From the NCBI RefSeq assembly GCF_000801105.2, contig NC_079514.1, positions 14,672,293-14,736,292 of the forward strand: 64,000 nt of DNA. The letters are read 5' to 3'. This stretch comes from Raphanus sativus (lineage: Eukaryota > Streptophyta > Magnoliopsida > Brassicales > Brassicaceae). The stretch's first letter is position 1, and every line of letters begins with the position of its first letter. This document shows, in pieces, positions 21,293 to 32,761 of this stretch. Both the position numbers and the translations under genes were made by a program. The notes below the pieces were generated by a model. That model was given only the letters and a program-made list of their open reading frames with translations, was not told the origin of the DNA and ran no database searches.

Positions 21293-23021
21293 TTCTCCTG
21301 ACTCATAAGCTTTCATGGTACCAAGTGAATCGAGTGGAGACTTGATGTCTCTAAATTTTAGAATGTATTGAGTAAAGGATAATCATTTGAGCTGTAACCA
21401 AAAATGTCACTAGTTTTTTTTTCACAAATTTGTAAATTCTGTTTTACTATCTTCCAAATATTGTCTTGAGAGTTGACTGTTGAAACCACACGAATAGATT
21501 CTTCTCGCTTGTTTTGGACATGATTACAGAAGATTCTATGACTTTAAATAAGCAAAATTTTATGGACATAGTAGTGTATAAGAATTAGAAAATCAGATTT
21601 TTTTTGCAACATTGCATCATCACAAGATTCACAACAGCCGTTAAAAGTCATACCAGGTGGATTTAAATGCCAAACCTGGTCTATCTTTTTTCTCTATCCA
21701 AGCTAATCTTCTCTCAAAGCATAACACACCTCTATACACATTCTTAGCATCAATCTCAGCCACCCGCAAAAGAATGTATATAGTATTCCACATGAGTCGG
21801 GTGTGTAAAGAACCATCTTCACTTTTCGTCACATAGTGAAGGTAGTCTCTCTACCTTCACATGAGGCGGTATGTAACAGATCATCTTATCTCTGTTACTG
21901 GTCTTGTGATCGCTCTCTCCCTTGATTTTGATTCTCCATGGTGATGAATCTCCTCGTACTGAAAAAAAGATTGAATCTACAAAATTATAGGTTATAAAGA
22001 ATAACTGTGGTTTACGAAATTGTTAGTATGTTTTGAGTAATCTGTAAATAAATGAAAATTCCTTCATTGCAAGTTTCTTAAATAGTATCGCCGACTTTTG
22101 TTTGTGTATGTAGTAGATTCTAGCAGTGAAGGTTTCATTCCAAACATTTCAATCTCTTTTCCAATTGTGTAACTTGTAACGCTCCGACTCCTGTTAATGG
22201 GTTACCATGCCCGCTCACTCCCATGGGCATACTCCCGACCTATGGTTGGTGTGAAATTTTTTTAGAAATTCGAAAAAATGATTTATTTACCTCATAATAA
22301 CCACATGATTTTTCCATGTTTCGGTATGTTACTTATCTTTTCACTTTCAATTCAAACATGTTTAGTTTTAAAATTTTTGAAAATATAATCGGAAAAATAG
22401 GTGCATTCTAGTAATATTGTTGCATTTGGATGTATCTTAAATCTCTGTGCACCCGTAAAAATCCAACATTCATTAGATTGAACGTAATCGTAGGCATAAG
22501 AAAATACATTCGCTATAAAAGTTGACATCTGGGATTGTGAAGACATGCAAGACCGCATGTCTCCGCAGTATGGTATGCCATTTCAGTTTAGAAATTTTTT
22601 TTTAGATAAATATGTGTTCTTATATGGAAAAAAAAATCAGATTTTGAGACTGTTATAAATATAAATCTAAAGGTCGTAAGATTATTCATTCACATAATAA
22701 TAAAAAATCATAAACATATATTTGCCTCAATTCGTTTTGCATTTTTGATTCAAAGTTGATTCACATTTGTTCACAGCACATATATATTCAAATCAATTTT
22801 TAAAAACCTTTTAATATCATATACCACAAGGAATATTACATGACCATTATTACATCTTGCTAATAATTTATGGAATGATAATAATACCATTTATATGCGA
22901 TTTCATAACCCTTACCGAGCTTTCAAAAACGTAAAGATATTAAAGCAATTAAGATGAGTTTAAACCCAATACTAAGCTTTATTTTTATCAAGGGAGTAAG
23001 AGTTTTGGAATGTAGTATAAG
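21293..23021. other. Intergenic region; possible remnant of a lost small gene
   Basis: The minus strand at 21832-21641 has a 63-codon open stretch (...SEDGSLHTRLMWNTIYILL... with ...ERRLAWIEKKDRPG) of gene-like composition, but it has no proper start and an upstream stop. In Arabidopsis MEE12/CBP1 (At2g02955) lies between the RING-CH gene and PKS1, so this could be its remnant, but I could not confirm that by sequence. The block gtaacgctccgactcc...cccatgggcatactcccgac (22176-22240) is GC-richer and may be an LTR fragment. The rest is AT-rich. Confidence 0.35.
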
Positions 23022-23141
23022 AGTTCTCTATTTGTGTTGGACAATGAAAAGTACCTTGTGTTTGCGGATGAGAATCAGACCCGTAAACTGTGGGGCGAGC
23101 TTAAAATGCTGCCATTCATATGTGAACTACAATATGACTAA
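23022..23141 (+). pseudogene. Unrecognised 39-codon gene fragment
   Basis: The plus strand reads SSLFVLDNEKYLVFADENQT then RKLWGELKMLPFICELQYD and a stop. Codon use and residue pattern look genuine, unlike the surrounding AT-rich DNA. The preceding frame is broken. It vaguely recalls the C-terminal associated region of plant F-box proteins, but I cannot assign it. Confidence 0.3.
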
Positions 23142-23507
23142 TCAGCATATTTTATAAATGTTATATAACACACATCCTTGATTGGCCATTTATTAAAATA
23201 TGATCTCGATATGTTTCAAGAAAGAATATATACACAATAATTGTTAAATGATATGCTCAATATCGCAAGGTACAATCCAATGTATTTCTTTATATATATA
23301 CATAAATTATACAACAAATTATTACACTGAATATTATTATTTTAAGAAAACCCAACTCGATAGTCTTGTCAATATCTCCCCATGCAACAAAATACGTACA
23401 TCCCTCGTGCTTCCTATTTTTGTATATTTGCTCCTCTTAAGTGAATTACATCCACTTAAAAAAAAAAGTGAATTACTAATGTTTATTTAATTTATGTTTT
23501 TTTCAAG

Positions 23508-24743
23508 GCGGAAGAAAATGAGGGGGAGCCGGTTGATCATCTCCGCCTAATAAAGACGGCGTATACCAATAAGAAGACCGGCGAGATTGATGATGGTGTT
23601 GTGAGGGATGTGGTCACCCTCATCGACAGTCAGATGGAACATGAAGTGTCTCAGCTTCAAATCGAGGATGACGATTCGGCGGGATCGACCGGCTTGCCTC
23701 GGTTCGGATCAACCAAATCGTTGAAGCGGTAAGTTCATTTTTTAAAGTTCAATCCATTTTTATATTATTTAAATTTGACACTTTCTTTTTTAGTCGGTTC
23801 CAAAGAAGAAGGACCGTTTGTTCGGTTTGGCTCGTCGGTCTCCCTCGGTTCCGTCTGCTTCTGCACCACCACCGTCCTATGTTGATCAAGAAGTCCTTAT
23901 GAGTCAGATGAGGGACAAGGATGCTCGCATATCTGCGCTGGAGTCCATGGTAGCGAGTCAAGAGGCGGGCTGGGAGGCACAGAGGAAGCTGAACGAGCAA
24001 ATGATGGCGATGATGAGGAGCATGAACCCGAACGCCAACGTGGACTTTCCGACCATGCCAGACCCGGACTTCCAAAACCCGTATTTTAATTTCTTTCAAA
24101 AACTCGAAATGTTTTCTTTTGATTTGTATGACTTTGAATTTTAAATAATATGTTTTCAATTTAAATTTAAATTTTATATTTTCGAATTTAAATTTTAAAA
24201 ATATTTTTTTAAAAAAAAATAATTTAAAAAAAAAAAAATTTTCAATATATTCCGAGGAACAGCTGTCTTCGGTATATACCGAGGGAAGTGTTCCTCGGAA
24301 TATTCCGAGGGACAGTTTCCTTGAAAATGTTCGAGGGCTGCTTTCCTCGAAAATTTTCGAGGAAACTGTCCCTTGAAATATTCCGAGGAACACTGGTCCT
24401 CGAAATTTTTCGAGGAAAACGTCCCTCGGAATTTTCCGACGAACCTGTTTCCTCGAAAACTTTCGTAGGTGTTTTCCCTCGATATAATCCTCGGTATATA
24501 CCGAGGGAATTGTTCCTCAATATATACCGAGGACCTCTTCGACGAAGGACAGTCCTCTAAATATCCTCGAAATTATGTTTCCTCGAAATTCCGTCACAAA
24601 TTTTCGAGGACATTTCGAGGGAAAATGAAATTTCGAGGAGTTTTTTTCGAGGGACATTTTCCTCGGTATTTTATCGAAATACGCTTATTCCGACGAAATA
24701 TCGAGGAAAAAGTCCTTCAGTATCAGCATGTTTTCTTGTAGTG
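23508..24743 (+). mobile_element. CACTA (En/Spm) transposon, 3' end with transposase C-terminus
   Basis: The right terminus (24743) is the inverse of cactacaagaaaacatgctg, the CACTA terminal sequence. Before it lie about 500 bp of subterminal repeats built from ttcctcgga / tccgaggaa and tatataccgaggg in both orientations (24240-24730). Two exons of a Ptta/En/Spm-type protein (transposase_24 family) precede these: about 23508-23728 (LRLIKTAYTNKKTGEIDDGV...) and 23794-24080 (VPKKKDRLFGLARR, then a coiled region MRDKDARISALESMVASQEA). The exon junction leaves the frames out of register, so the copy looks defective. The left end of the element is absent, so this is a truncated copy. Confidence 0.85.
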
Positions 24744-25442
24744 GGAGATGCATTTGCAAGTTAGGGGCTCCATATAGTATCGTGTTATGTTGGTTAATTA
24801 CCAAAATCCTAAGCATCATGCAGGTTTAATCATTAACTATGGTAATTTATAGTTAAACTGCATTCTATTTTAGTTTTCCATTGGGTTGTGTCTGATGGGT
24901 TATCAACTTATCATGCATCCGTAATCAATCCGTTCTAAATAATTACGCACGACTATCAGTCGACATGAATAAACATATCATGCATTCTTGATATTTAAAG
25001 ATTTATATTAGTATGATCTGTTCTTTCCGATGTTTAATGAAAATCCTGGAAAATATGGTTGCAGAATCTGTTTATTTAGATTTTGAAATTGTAACTGAAA
25101 TCTTCAAAGCGTAGTCCGTATAATAGTGTTTGGAATGTTAAGAGAAAAAGTAAAGAATAAACACCATTGAAGTCACGAGGTAACATCATCTCTCTAGTAT
25201 TCCTCCATTAATATAAGGATTGACAAACATTTATTCACGAGATATGTTTAATCTTGAATTCACATGCAACAAACTGGCCAATAACTCAAAGTGGAACCCA
25301 GTCACACTTATCAGGACACATAAGCTTCGAAGAAACCAGCTTTCAACACTTTTGTCTTGTTTCCTTATTTATACCCTAATCTAATCCACACACTAGCAAG
25401 AAAAAACAAGAAGAAAATCAAGCAACCCACAAAAAAAAAACA
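24744..25442. promoter_or_regulatory. PKS1 upstream region and leader
   Basis: Non-coding. A TATA-like tatttata lies at 25367-25374, about 70 bp before the PKS1 start, followed by an A-rich leader (acaagaagaaaatcaagcaa and similar). No operator could be assigned. Confidence 0.5.
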
Positions 25443-26699
25443 ATGGTGATCTTAATACCATCATCTTCTTCAACACCAAAAACATCTTTTGATTTCACTA
25501 AGAACAGCAAAAATCACAGTCTCAGTGTCCTTGTCCCATCTTCTTCATCTCCTTCTCCTTCTTCTGCTTACTTGAGAAGCAAGGAAGAAGCTGTTGTCAC
25601 AACCAAGAAGCTCATGGTACCCTGCAAAACCCTAAACATGAACATCAATCCAAAAGAAGATCAGGAGCTGGGAGATAAGACAAAAAAGGTAAAGAAAGCT
25701 CCGGGAGATCCAGAGATTGGTGTGTTTGGAGCTGAGAAGTACTTCAATGGAGACATGGATTCAGACCAGAGTTCTAGTGTTTTGTCTCTGACAAACACAG
25801 AAGTTGAGAGATTCGTTGTGGAGTCGAAGCAGAGCGAGAAGAGGTCTACTGGAACGCCGAGTGTCCGCTCTGAATCAAGCTGGAATAGTCAGAGCATATT
25901 GCTTCAGAACAAATTGGTTAATAGCTGCAACAGTTCCTTGCAGGAGAAGAAACACAATAATGGCCAGATTCAAAAGGTGAACAACAATAAGAAGAGTTTT
26001 ATCTCAAACCTGGGGTGTAAATGCGTCTGTTCTGATGTAAACTCAGTAGATGTTGATGACAATATCTCAGTTAAAATTCAGAAGCAAGACGAGTTGGTGC
26101 AGAGGAAGTCTCCTGAAGTGTTTGGCTCCCCTGTAAATATCGAGAGGAGGATTTTTGTTCAGAAGAAGCTCACAGTTCCTCAATGGGAATCAAGAATAGA
26201 GGAAGAAGACACAAAGAGTGATTCAAGCTCGGATCTTTTCGAGATAGAAAATCTTACGGAGAAACCAAAACCTATTCTTGGAAGGCAAGGAAGCGATCCG
26301 GCTTCACCTACATGTTATGCTCCAAGTGAAGTTAGCATAGAGTGGAGCATAGTGACAGCAAGTGCAGCAGATTTCTCAGTTATGTCAGAATGTGCAACAA
26401 GCCCTGTAAGAAGAAACCGATCTTCTCAGGTTCCTCCGATCCATACTAATACTTACACCGCTAAAAAAGCACCAAAATCGAGTAGCAGCGGAAAGGGTGG
26501 TTTCTTGAGCTGCAAGAGTCATAAATCTGTTATGGTTTCTAGTGATTTAGACAGAAGTAGTATGAACAAGACATCCATGAGTTATGTCCCGAGGTTCCCT
26601 ATGGAGACTACTAAGCCTAGGAGTTTTGAAACACGACGAAGAATCAGCAACAGCTCCATTGATCATACACCATCATCTCTTCTGTACAGTCATTATTGA
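25443..26699 (+). CDS. PKS1: Phytochrome kinase substrate 1
   Basis: A single-exon gene of 418 residues (Arabidopsis PKS1 is about 439). PKS proteins are plant-specific, bind phytochromes A and B and the phototropin/NPH3 complex at the plasma membrane, and act in phototropism and leaf flattening. The family core is clear: PGDPEIGVFGAEKYFNGDMD (residues about 87-106), then S-V-L-S-L-T-N-T-E-V-E-R-F, the SVRSESSWNSQ block, the Cys-rich NLGCKCVCSDV block, and the acidic stretch before SPTCYAPSEVSIEWSIVTAS. Ser-rich segments fit a phosphoprotein, and there is no membrane span. The start is the only plausible ATG and follows an A-rich plant leader. Arabidopsis PKS1 is At2g02950, as expected for this order. 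Likely functional. Confidence 0.93.
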   Translation: MVILIPSSSSTPKTSFDFTKNSKNHSLSVLVPSSSSPSPSSAYLRSKEEAVVTTKKLMVPCKTLNMNINPKEDQELGDKTKKVKKAPGDPEIGVFGAEKYFNGDMDSDQSSSVLSLTNTEVERFVVESKQSEKRSTGTPSVRSESSWNSQSILLQNKLVNSCNSSLQEKKHNNGQIQKVNNNKKSFISNLGCKCVCSDVNSVDVDDNISVKIQKQDELVQRKSPEVFGSPVNIERRIFVQKKLTVPQWESRIEEEDTKSDSSSDLFEIENLTEKPKPILGRQGSDPASPTCYAPSEVSIEWSIVTASAADFSVMSECATSPVRRNRSSQVPPIHTNTYTAKKAPKSSSSGKGGFLSCKSHKSVMVSSDLDRSSMNKTSMSYVPRFPMETTKPRSFETRRRISNSSIDHTPSSLLYSHY

Positions 26700-28700
26700 T
26701 TGCACAGAAAGTAAAACAAAAAATGATTTCAATCTATGACATCTTCTTATCTGTAATGGCTACTGAGTCTGAGTGAGAGAAGATTTGTAAAATTTATAGA
26801 AATGTCTTATTGATTTCTTGATCATAAGAACATCTTCCTCTCTTGCACCCTAACAAAAGCATGCTCAATAGGTGACGTGTGGTTAGAAAGTTAGTACAGC
26901 ATTCTGCTCAGTTAAAAACACATACATAATGAAGCAAACTAATTAGACAATAAACCGTGACAAAAGAAAAAGATTACAGTTAGCAAAAAAAAAATGTCCC
27001 CACCACGTTTCCGCGAATAAAAGTTTTGTCTTAAGCCTTCAAGAGTTTGTCACAAAGTATTAATTAATTAAACTTGAATCAATGAAAGTGTCATGTTACC
27101 TAACATATCTAAGATTATGGTCCTGATGGCCATGCGTGTCTGAGATAAAGGCAAAGAAGACAAAGAACCTTAACTGTTTGATTGAAAATAGGTATGAAGT
27201 GATGTGAGATAAGAACCAAAGGGAGGGCCTTACTTACTAAGACAATAAATGCAAATAAGATGTATGTCTTTGTAGCCAACTCATAACCTGAAAAGACTGA
27301 ATTTACCCAAACTGATCTTATCCACACTCCATTGAACGGAACAAGATGATGATCCAAGACATCAAGCTAAATACAGTATGGGTTTGATTAAAAAACAAGA
27401 ATCTATAGAGATCTTCATGAAGATAAGTATTGTAAATTTGTATCTTTCTCAAAAGATATTGGGAAATAATTGAGCCATCACTTATTTTCCTATAAAATAT
27501 TGAGCTAAATTGAGAAATCAAATCGTGATCTAACTACTCAAGTCTCCATATGTGGTGGAGAAAAGAACAACAAGAGCAAGAAGATATTTCAAGTTAAACA
27601 AAGGCAGAACACACAAAAAAGTTTACTCAAGTTTGGTTTCTTTGTTGGCCATGCTTCAAAGCTTCCACATGCTTTTTCCTCAAGTAAGAAAGCAAGTAGG
27701 TAAGGAGAATCAATCCCACACGAGAAAGAATGTCTTAGAGAAGTTAATTTTATTTCTTTCGGAGTTTGTGCTGAAACATTCACTGTCTTGATGTAAAAGC
27801 TGTTCCCAAAGAGCTACATGAGAAAGGAGAAGAGTCTTGTGTGTCTCTCTCTGCAATATTGGTTCAGGAACATATGACCTATATAGAAGCTACAATCAAT
27901 TATTTCAAAAACAAAATGGCCACATTACAGCAAAACTAAGATTTCTTAAGTTCTCTAGCGAGTGTGTTAGTTGCTGACACCTTCCATGCACAGAGAGAAG
28001 AGAATAAAGCTCATATGTAACAAATGAAAGGAAAATGAGCTTTTGGTTACCTAACCAAGCTGGAGACCCATAAAGACCTTGTGATCATTAATCAAGAAAA
28101 TTCAGAGTATTTGTAAACACAAAAAGAATCAAAGGTAGCAGCAAGATTTCCTTTCTCCTTATAAGACTTAACTAGAACCATGGAATTACACACAAATTGC
28201 CAGGGTTCCCTTTGGCGAGGATATATGTGTTTCATCATCTCAAACATTTACTACGTCTTGTGAACCAAATATTACACATAAACATCTTCGTAGCTTGTGT
28301 AAGTCGTCGCCCATCCTAAGCAATACATTAATCGGCTTCTCGTCACATATCATCACCCAGAATCGTGGTATTAACCAATTTTAAAGATTTAATTAATTAA
28401 GAGACTATAAACCATATTCACAGGTACAGCTCCCAGTCAATATCATATTAGATTTTCATTTCTAAATACATGGTACTGAATGTCAAAAACGGGTTGAGCC
28501 ACTGATCATTTCATTGTCCCTCGGGAGATGCTTGTAATTAGCATATTCATTATTCAAAGGCAAAAGACAAATTATAGCTTGTGCACAATATTGTCCATGC
28601 ATGTTCCTAAGTGCTAACGTTATAAACTACGCTAGGCTTGTTTTAACAAAAACAGTATGGCTTTAACAGGAACATTATGGGCTTTGTTGTAATTGGAAAT
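26700..28700. other. Intergenic region between PKS1 and the U2 gene
   Basis: No gene recognised. From about 27930 to 28110 the sequence is an inverted copy of 30905-31090. From 28145 to 28270 it is a direct copy of 31105-31215 (shared core ggttccctttggcgag). These pieces belong to the duplications around the U2/tRNA cluster. Confidence 0.5.
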
Positions 28701-28731
28701 TAATAAAACAAAAATTGGACTATCTAATTGG

Positions 28732-28927
28732 TGGGTTGAGCCGGCCCATGTAGTAGTGCAAAACATAGGCGACTCTAAAAACCTAAAATAGCAAGCTATC
28801 TTTACAGGCTTTTTCCCTTAAAAAATAGAGTTAATATCGGATGGGACGCGATGACCCATCTATCAGATATTAAACTGATAAGAACAGATACTACACTTGA
28901 TCTTAGCCAAAAGGCCGAGAAAGATAT
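28732..28927 (-). ncRNA. U2: U2 spliceosomal snRNA
   Basis: The minus strand from 28927 reads atatctttctcggccttttg, then ggctaagatcaagtgtagta and tctgttcttatcagtttaat. This is the highly conserved 5' domain of U2 snRNA, including the branch-point-recognition sequence GTAGTA. A U-rich Sm site (attttttaagg) and the 3' stem-loops follow, for about 196 nt. Position 4 is T where the usual RNA has C. The plant 3' processing box (CA-N-AGTNNAA; here agtccaa at 28721-28715) lies just downstream. With an intact promoter it is probably expressed. U2 pairs with the intron branch site in the spliceosome. Confidence 0.93.
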
Positions 28928-28953
28928 GATTTGTTTGGACCATCGAGATTCCC

Positions 28954-29004
28954 ATATATACCCGAGCCTCGAGAGCGAACTATTCGCTGTTTATCGATGT
29001 GGGA
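28954..29004 (-). promoter_or_regulatory. Plant snRNA promoter: USE and TATA box of U2
   Basis: On the minus strand the upstream sequence element tcccacatcg (29004-28995) and a TATA box (tatatatggg, 28960-28951) precede the U2 start by about 70 and 27 bp. This USE-TATA spacing is the one that specifies RNA polymerase II for plant U-snRNA genes. Confidence 0.9.
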
Positions 29005-30570
29005 TAATAACCAGTCTTTTGTCTTTAGCCTTGGCTAAATTGGCAATATTTAGTACTACTAATTAACGAGTTAATTTACTTTTCAGTAATTAGAAATTAC
29101 TATTCAGTCGGTGTATGTAACCTTTTCTTTTAACATGATTACCAAAAAAAATATAATAATATATCTTATTATTTGATAGCCTATGCTAATTAAAATGATT
29201 ATGAATCCATGCAACCTCTAAGCTCAGACATGTAATTATCTTTGATTGGTCTGAATATTCAGTGTCGTCGGAGGACAATGTTACCGGAGAAAGAAGTACG
29301 GTTGCTTCATTTCTACTTCTTCTTGGTGTCGCTCTTTTTTCATCTCTTGCATATTCTCTGGCCATAAGCTACTCTTTCATGGTAAGCTTTAAAGTTCAAG
29401 AAAATGTCTTATTTTCTCAACGGTTGTGGAGGTTGAACAAACAGCACTCTTTTCGTAATTCGGATTTGGTGTAGTTTCTGAGTTCTTACCTCATTCCATT
29501 CTGAAGGAAACTGAAAGCAAACTATATAGGTCCTTTATATTGGATTTGTACTAAAGCTATTGTACGTAACAAAGTTTTCATCAAATATAGCTTACACGAA
29601 ACAAGCGTATAGATTTTTGAGTCTCTACTAGTTTCAGTGAATGCTAGCGTTTGTGTCTTGATCTAAGCGAAGTTGTTTTTCAGAATCTTCCTTGTGAAAA
29701 TTACACTTTCTGGATCTGCTAATCACATACTTGAGCCTCGTTAGGCTTTCTTTTTTATAAACAGAGACTTATAGTGAGATCTTTTTTTTTTGCAATAAAC
29801 CAGACGATGATTCACTGTGGTTTTGTCAAAAGGTTGATTCATCGAGGTACTGGATTTGATTTGAGCGAAAAGATGAATAACTGTGCAGTCTCTGTGTCTT
29901 CTTGCATTTTCGGAAGCACTGGTTTTCTAAGGAGACCTGCAACCAAAAAAAGGTTACAATACAAACATGAGTAGAAGGAAAATGTATTCACACAATATAC
30001 GTTTATTACGGACCTTATACGTTTATATTGTAAAGACTTTTTGTGAGCTCTCATTTGGTTGGTTGTTTCTTCAGATAGGTGAATTCTCAAACACTATCCA
30101 AACTGGATAGTGAATGTCATGTTCCTTGACAAGACAAGCAAGGATATATATTGGTTTGTGGAAAACTATAATAGTTAGCAATCTGCCTTTTTTCCTTCTG
30201 AGCTAGGTGAGGTTAGTTTTCTACTACTCAAGCTCTTAAATGCTTTCAATCAGTGACCCAATCTTTTTTACATGTCCTCAGTTTGGTGTTTCTTTCAGGT
30301 ATTCGATTTGGATAGACAGTAAGATGAGACTTGCTACAGATCCTATGCCTGATAAATTGACTTCTTATTCTTATGGAGAAAAAATTCTGCGTTTGCTATC
30401 TCAAACCATTATGACCGACATTGTTTTTAGGATGAGGTGTTAATTACAGAACAAACGTCTGAACAAATACAACCATTCTTCCATCGATGAATAGTTTACG
30501 TTGTTCTACCGATCAGATGGACTCAAGAAATTTCACCTTTAGTAATTTTCCTCTTCCAGATTTTGAGAGA
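29005..30570. other. Spacer between U2 and tRNA-Ala; one possible membrane-segment fragment
   Basis: Mostly non-coding. At 29262-29380 the plus strand reads ...ERSTVASFLLLLGVALFSSL AYSLAISYSFM before a gtaagc splice-donor-like site. It looks like a lone exon encoding a membrane segment, without recognisable partners. The stretch 30505-30570 recurs at 31780-31840 in the duplicated cluster. Confidence 0.4.
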
Positions 30571-30575
30571 TAAAT

Positions 30576-30648
30576 GGGGATGTAGCTCAGATGGTAGAGC
30601 GCTCGCTTAGCATGCGAGAGGTACGGGGATCGATACCCCGCATCTCCA
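30576..30648 (+). tRNA. tRNA-Ala (AGC)
   Basis: A complete 73-nt cloverleaf: acceptor ggggatg/catctcc with discriminator A, D arm gctc...gagc, anticodon arm ctcgc-ttAGCat-gcgag with anticodon AGC at 30609-30611, and a TΨC loop with gatcgatac. The internal A and B boxes are intact. A T-run Pol III terminator (ttttttt) follows immediately. Confidence 0.97.
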
Positions 30649-30739
30649 TTTTTTTCTGAATATTCTCTGGATGTTTTATATATCTTTACTTTCCCTCCAT
30701 TACAAGCTTAACCGGTTATTTGGAGAAATTGGTTCAAAT

Positions 30740-30905
30740 AGAGGTGTTAGTGTTCCTCTTCTGCCGGAGAAAGTGGAATTTGTTAGTTTGATATTGTTTC
30801 TCAAAGATCAAGCATGTTCTGAGTTCAAAGAAATGATGCATATACAAAAAAAAGTGACCATTTTCATCATAAAGGAGTTGGGAAAGACGCACGCCTGGTC
30901 TAATC
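30740..30905. repeat. Duplicated spacer, copy 1 (partner 33455-33595)
   Basis: Words such as gccggagaaagtggaatttg, ttgtttctcaaagatcaag and atgttctgagttcaaagaaa recur in the same order after the tRNA-Arg gene, at 33461-33595. It lies downstream of a tRNA gene in both places. No conserved coding or snoRNA boxes are convincing. Confidence 0.65.
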
Positions 30906-31349
30906 CTCTTGATTATAATGATCACACAGTCTTTATGGATCTTCAGCTTGGTTAGGTAACCAAAGGCTCATCTGCCTTTCATTTGTTAAGTTCTATGATA
31001 TTGTCATATGATCTTTATTCTCTTCTCTCCGTGGAAGCTATCAGTAACTAACACACTGGATAGAGAACTTCAGAAATCTTATTATTACTGTCTTGTGTTC
31101 GGCAACAATTCCTTTCTCCTTGTAAGGCTTAAAAGCGCCTCGAATCACACATAAACTGTGAGGGGTTCCCTTTGGCGAGTATATGTGTTTTCATATCTCA
31201 AACATTTACTACTAAATTTTATTCCTACTAAAAAAAAATTACTACTAAATTTTATTCTTTTTTACAAACCAATTATACACACAAACAGTATAACAAAACA
31301 CTATGGGCATTGTAGTCGGACTTCGTGAAGTTTAAACTGTGTAATTGAT

Positions 31350-31525
31350 GGGTTGATCCGGGCCCATGCAATAGTGCAAAACACATGCAAATCTCAAAAA
31401 ACCAGATAGCAAGCTGACTTTCCCCCACAAAAAATGTTAGTATCAAATAGACCAATGGTCCAACTATCAAATACTAAACTGATAAGAACAAATACTTGAT
31501 CTTAGTCAAAAGCCAAGAAAGATAT
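31350..31525 (-). pseudogene. U2 snRNA pseudogene lacking the branch-point-recognition bases
   Basis: The minus strand from 31525 aligns with the U2 gene at 28732-28927 along its whole length but has many substitutions. Five bases (tgtag) are deleted from gatcaagtgtagtatctg, leaving gatcaagtatttgttc, which removes the GTAGTA sequence that pairs with intron branch sites. The upstream element (tcccacatcg, 31600-31591), a weakened TATA box (gggtataaag, 31560-31551) and a 3' box (agtttaa, 31338-31332) are still recognisable. The copy may therefore be transcribed but could not act in branch-site pairing. Confidence 0.88.
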
Positions 31526-31993
31526 GATGTATAAGGACCATCAAGCTTCTCTTTATACCCGAGCTTCGAGAGGAGTGTTTCATAGTTTAGCGATGTGGGA
31601 TAAATACTCAAAGCTTTGTAACTTTAGCCGACAAAGTGAAGATAGATTTCTCAACAATTGGACACTATCGTTTAGTTTATTTCTAATAAACAAGAAAAAA
31701 ACACATCTAAAAAGGGACAATTAAATATATTCTCTTCAGCTATAATCGTTACCAGGTGTCAGGGTCTTTCCATGCTCTTTCAGATGGACTCTAAGAAATT
31801 TGACCCTTCAGATACTAATCCTCCTCTTCCAAGTTGTGACTAATCAGTTACTTCTACCTCACCATACAGGTTTAGTGGTTACGTTGATAATTTTGTGTGT
31901 TGTGTCACTTCTACTCATACACCAATGTCAAACCTCTTCACCTGCCTTTGCTTCAGTGATTTGATCGGTTTACATCACGAAATCAATTGAGTT

Positions 31994-32218
31994 TTGCATA
32001 AACTTGCCTTAAAACTTCAGAGAGTGAATCCGGATAAACCACTGCACCTAAACATGTTTAAGGCAACAAAAAATAAAAAAGACATGCTAGAGTTGTATCA
32101 TCGGTTTCTTTTCAATCATGTTGAAGAGATTGATAAACTTGGTCTCATTTTAGGATTGGAGCGTCGACCATTGACTAAACGCGTCCTCCATCGCACAGAT
32201 TCATCACCTTCTGCTTGA
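31994..32218 (+). other. Unrecognised 74-codon open frame
   Basis: The frame MHKLALKLQRVNPDKPLHLN... ending ...RPLTKRVLHRTDSSPSA has fairly balanced codon use and a cluster of basic residues. It sits alone between the U2 pseudogene and the second tRNA-Ala. I cannot assign it to a family. It may be the end of a lost gene. Confidence 0.25.
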
Positions 32219-32761
32219 ATAATTAAGTAAAGTAAAGATATGTTTCTACATATTTTGTGGTCATAAACTATTCAAAGTACCAACATTTTAAAAACTTTTC
32301 TTTCTATCTTTCTGCTTCTAGTCTAGTTTTGAAGGAAATGTAACATGGACGGGGGAGCTAAATGCCATTGCAAATGAGCCAAGACAGAATCTATGGTAAT
32401 TTAACGAGCCAGTTGCTGATTAAGGTTAAGGACACGACAGCCACAGCTTTTTTTTAAACTAACCATAACCGAAGCAAAGGTCTATATGCATTTGCTGTTA
32501 GCCTGTTACTATTCTAGGCCAGTAATTAAGCGACCTAAAGTTAAAAGACTTGCAATGGAAAGAGCTTTACAAAATAGTAGTCTGAATTGCATTTCCTTTA
32601 GATTAAAAACAAAGCAGGAATATACAAAACCATAAGTTTGCCATTTGTGTCTTCTGTATTCAGTCTTGTTATCTTAAGTTCAAAGCCAAATCTTCTTTTG
32701 GGTTCTCCTTTTCTCTTAAACAATCGTTTATTTTTCGTAATTAATTCAATCCAACATCAAT

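Noticed and set aside
24242..24741. Plus- and minus-strand frames with repeated F-L-G-I-F-R-G-T-like units
   Set aside because: They are translations of the CACTA subterminal repeats, readable on both strands, and not protein-coding.
27115..27791. Several 60-80 codon frames between PKS1 and the U2 gene
   Set aside because: They overlap on opposite strands, and I see no conserved motif or splice structure.
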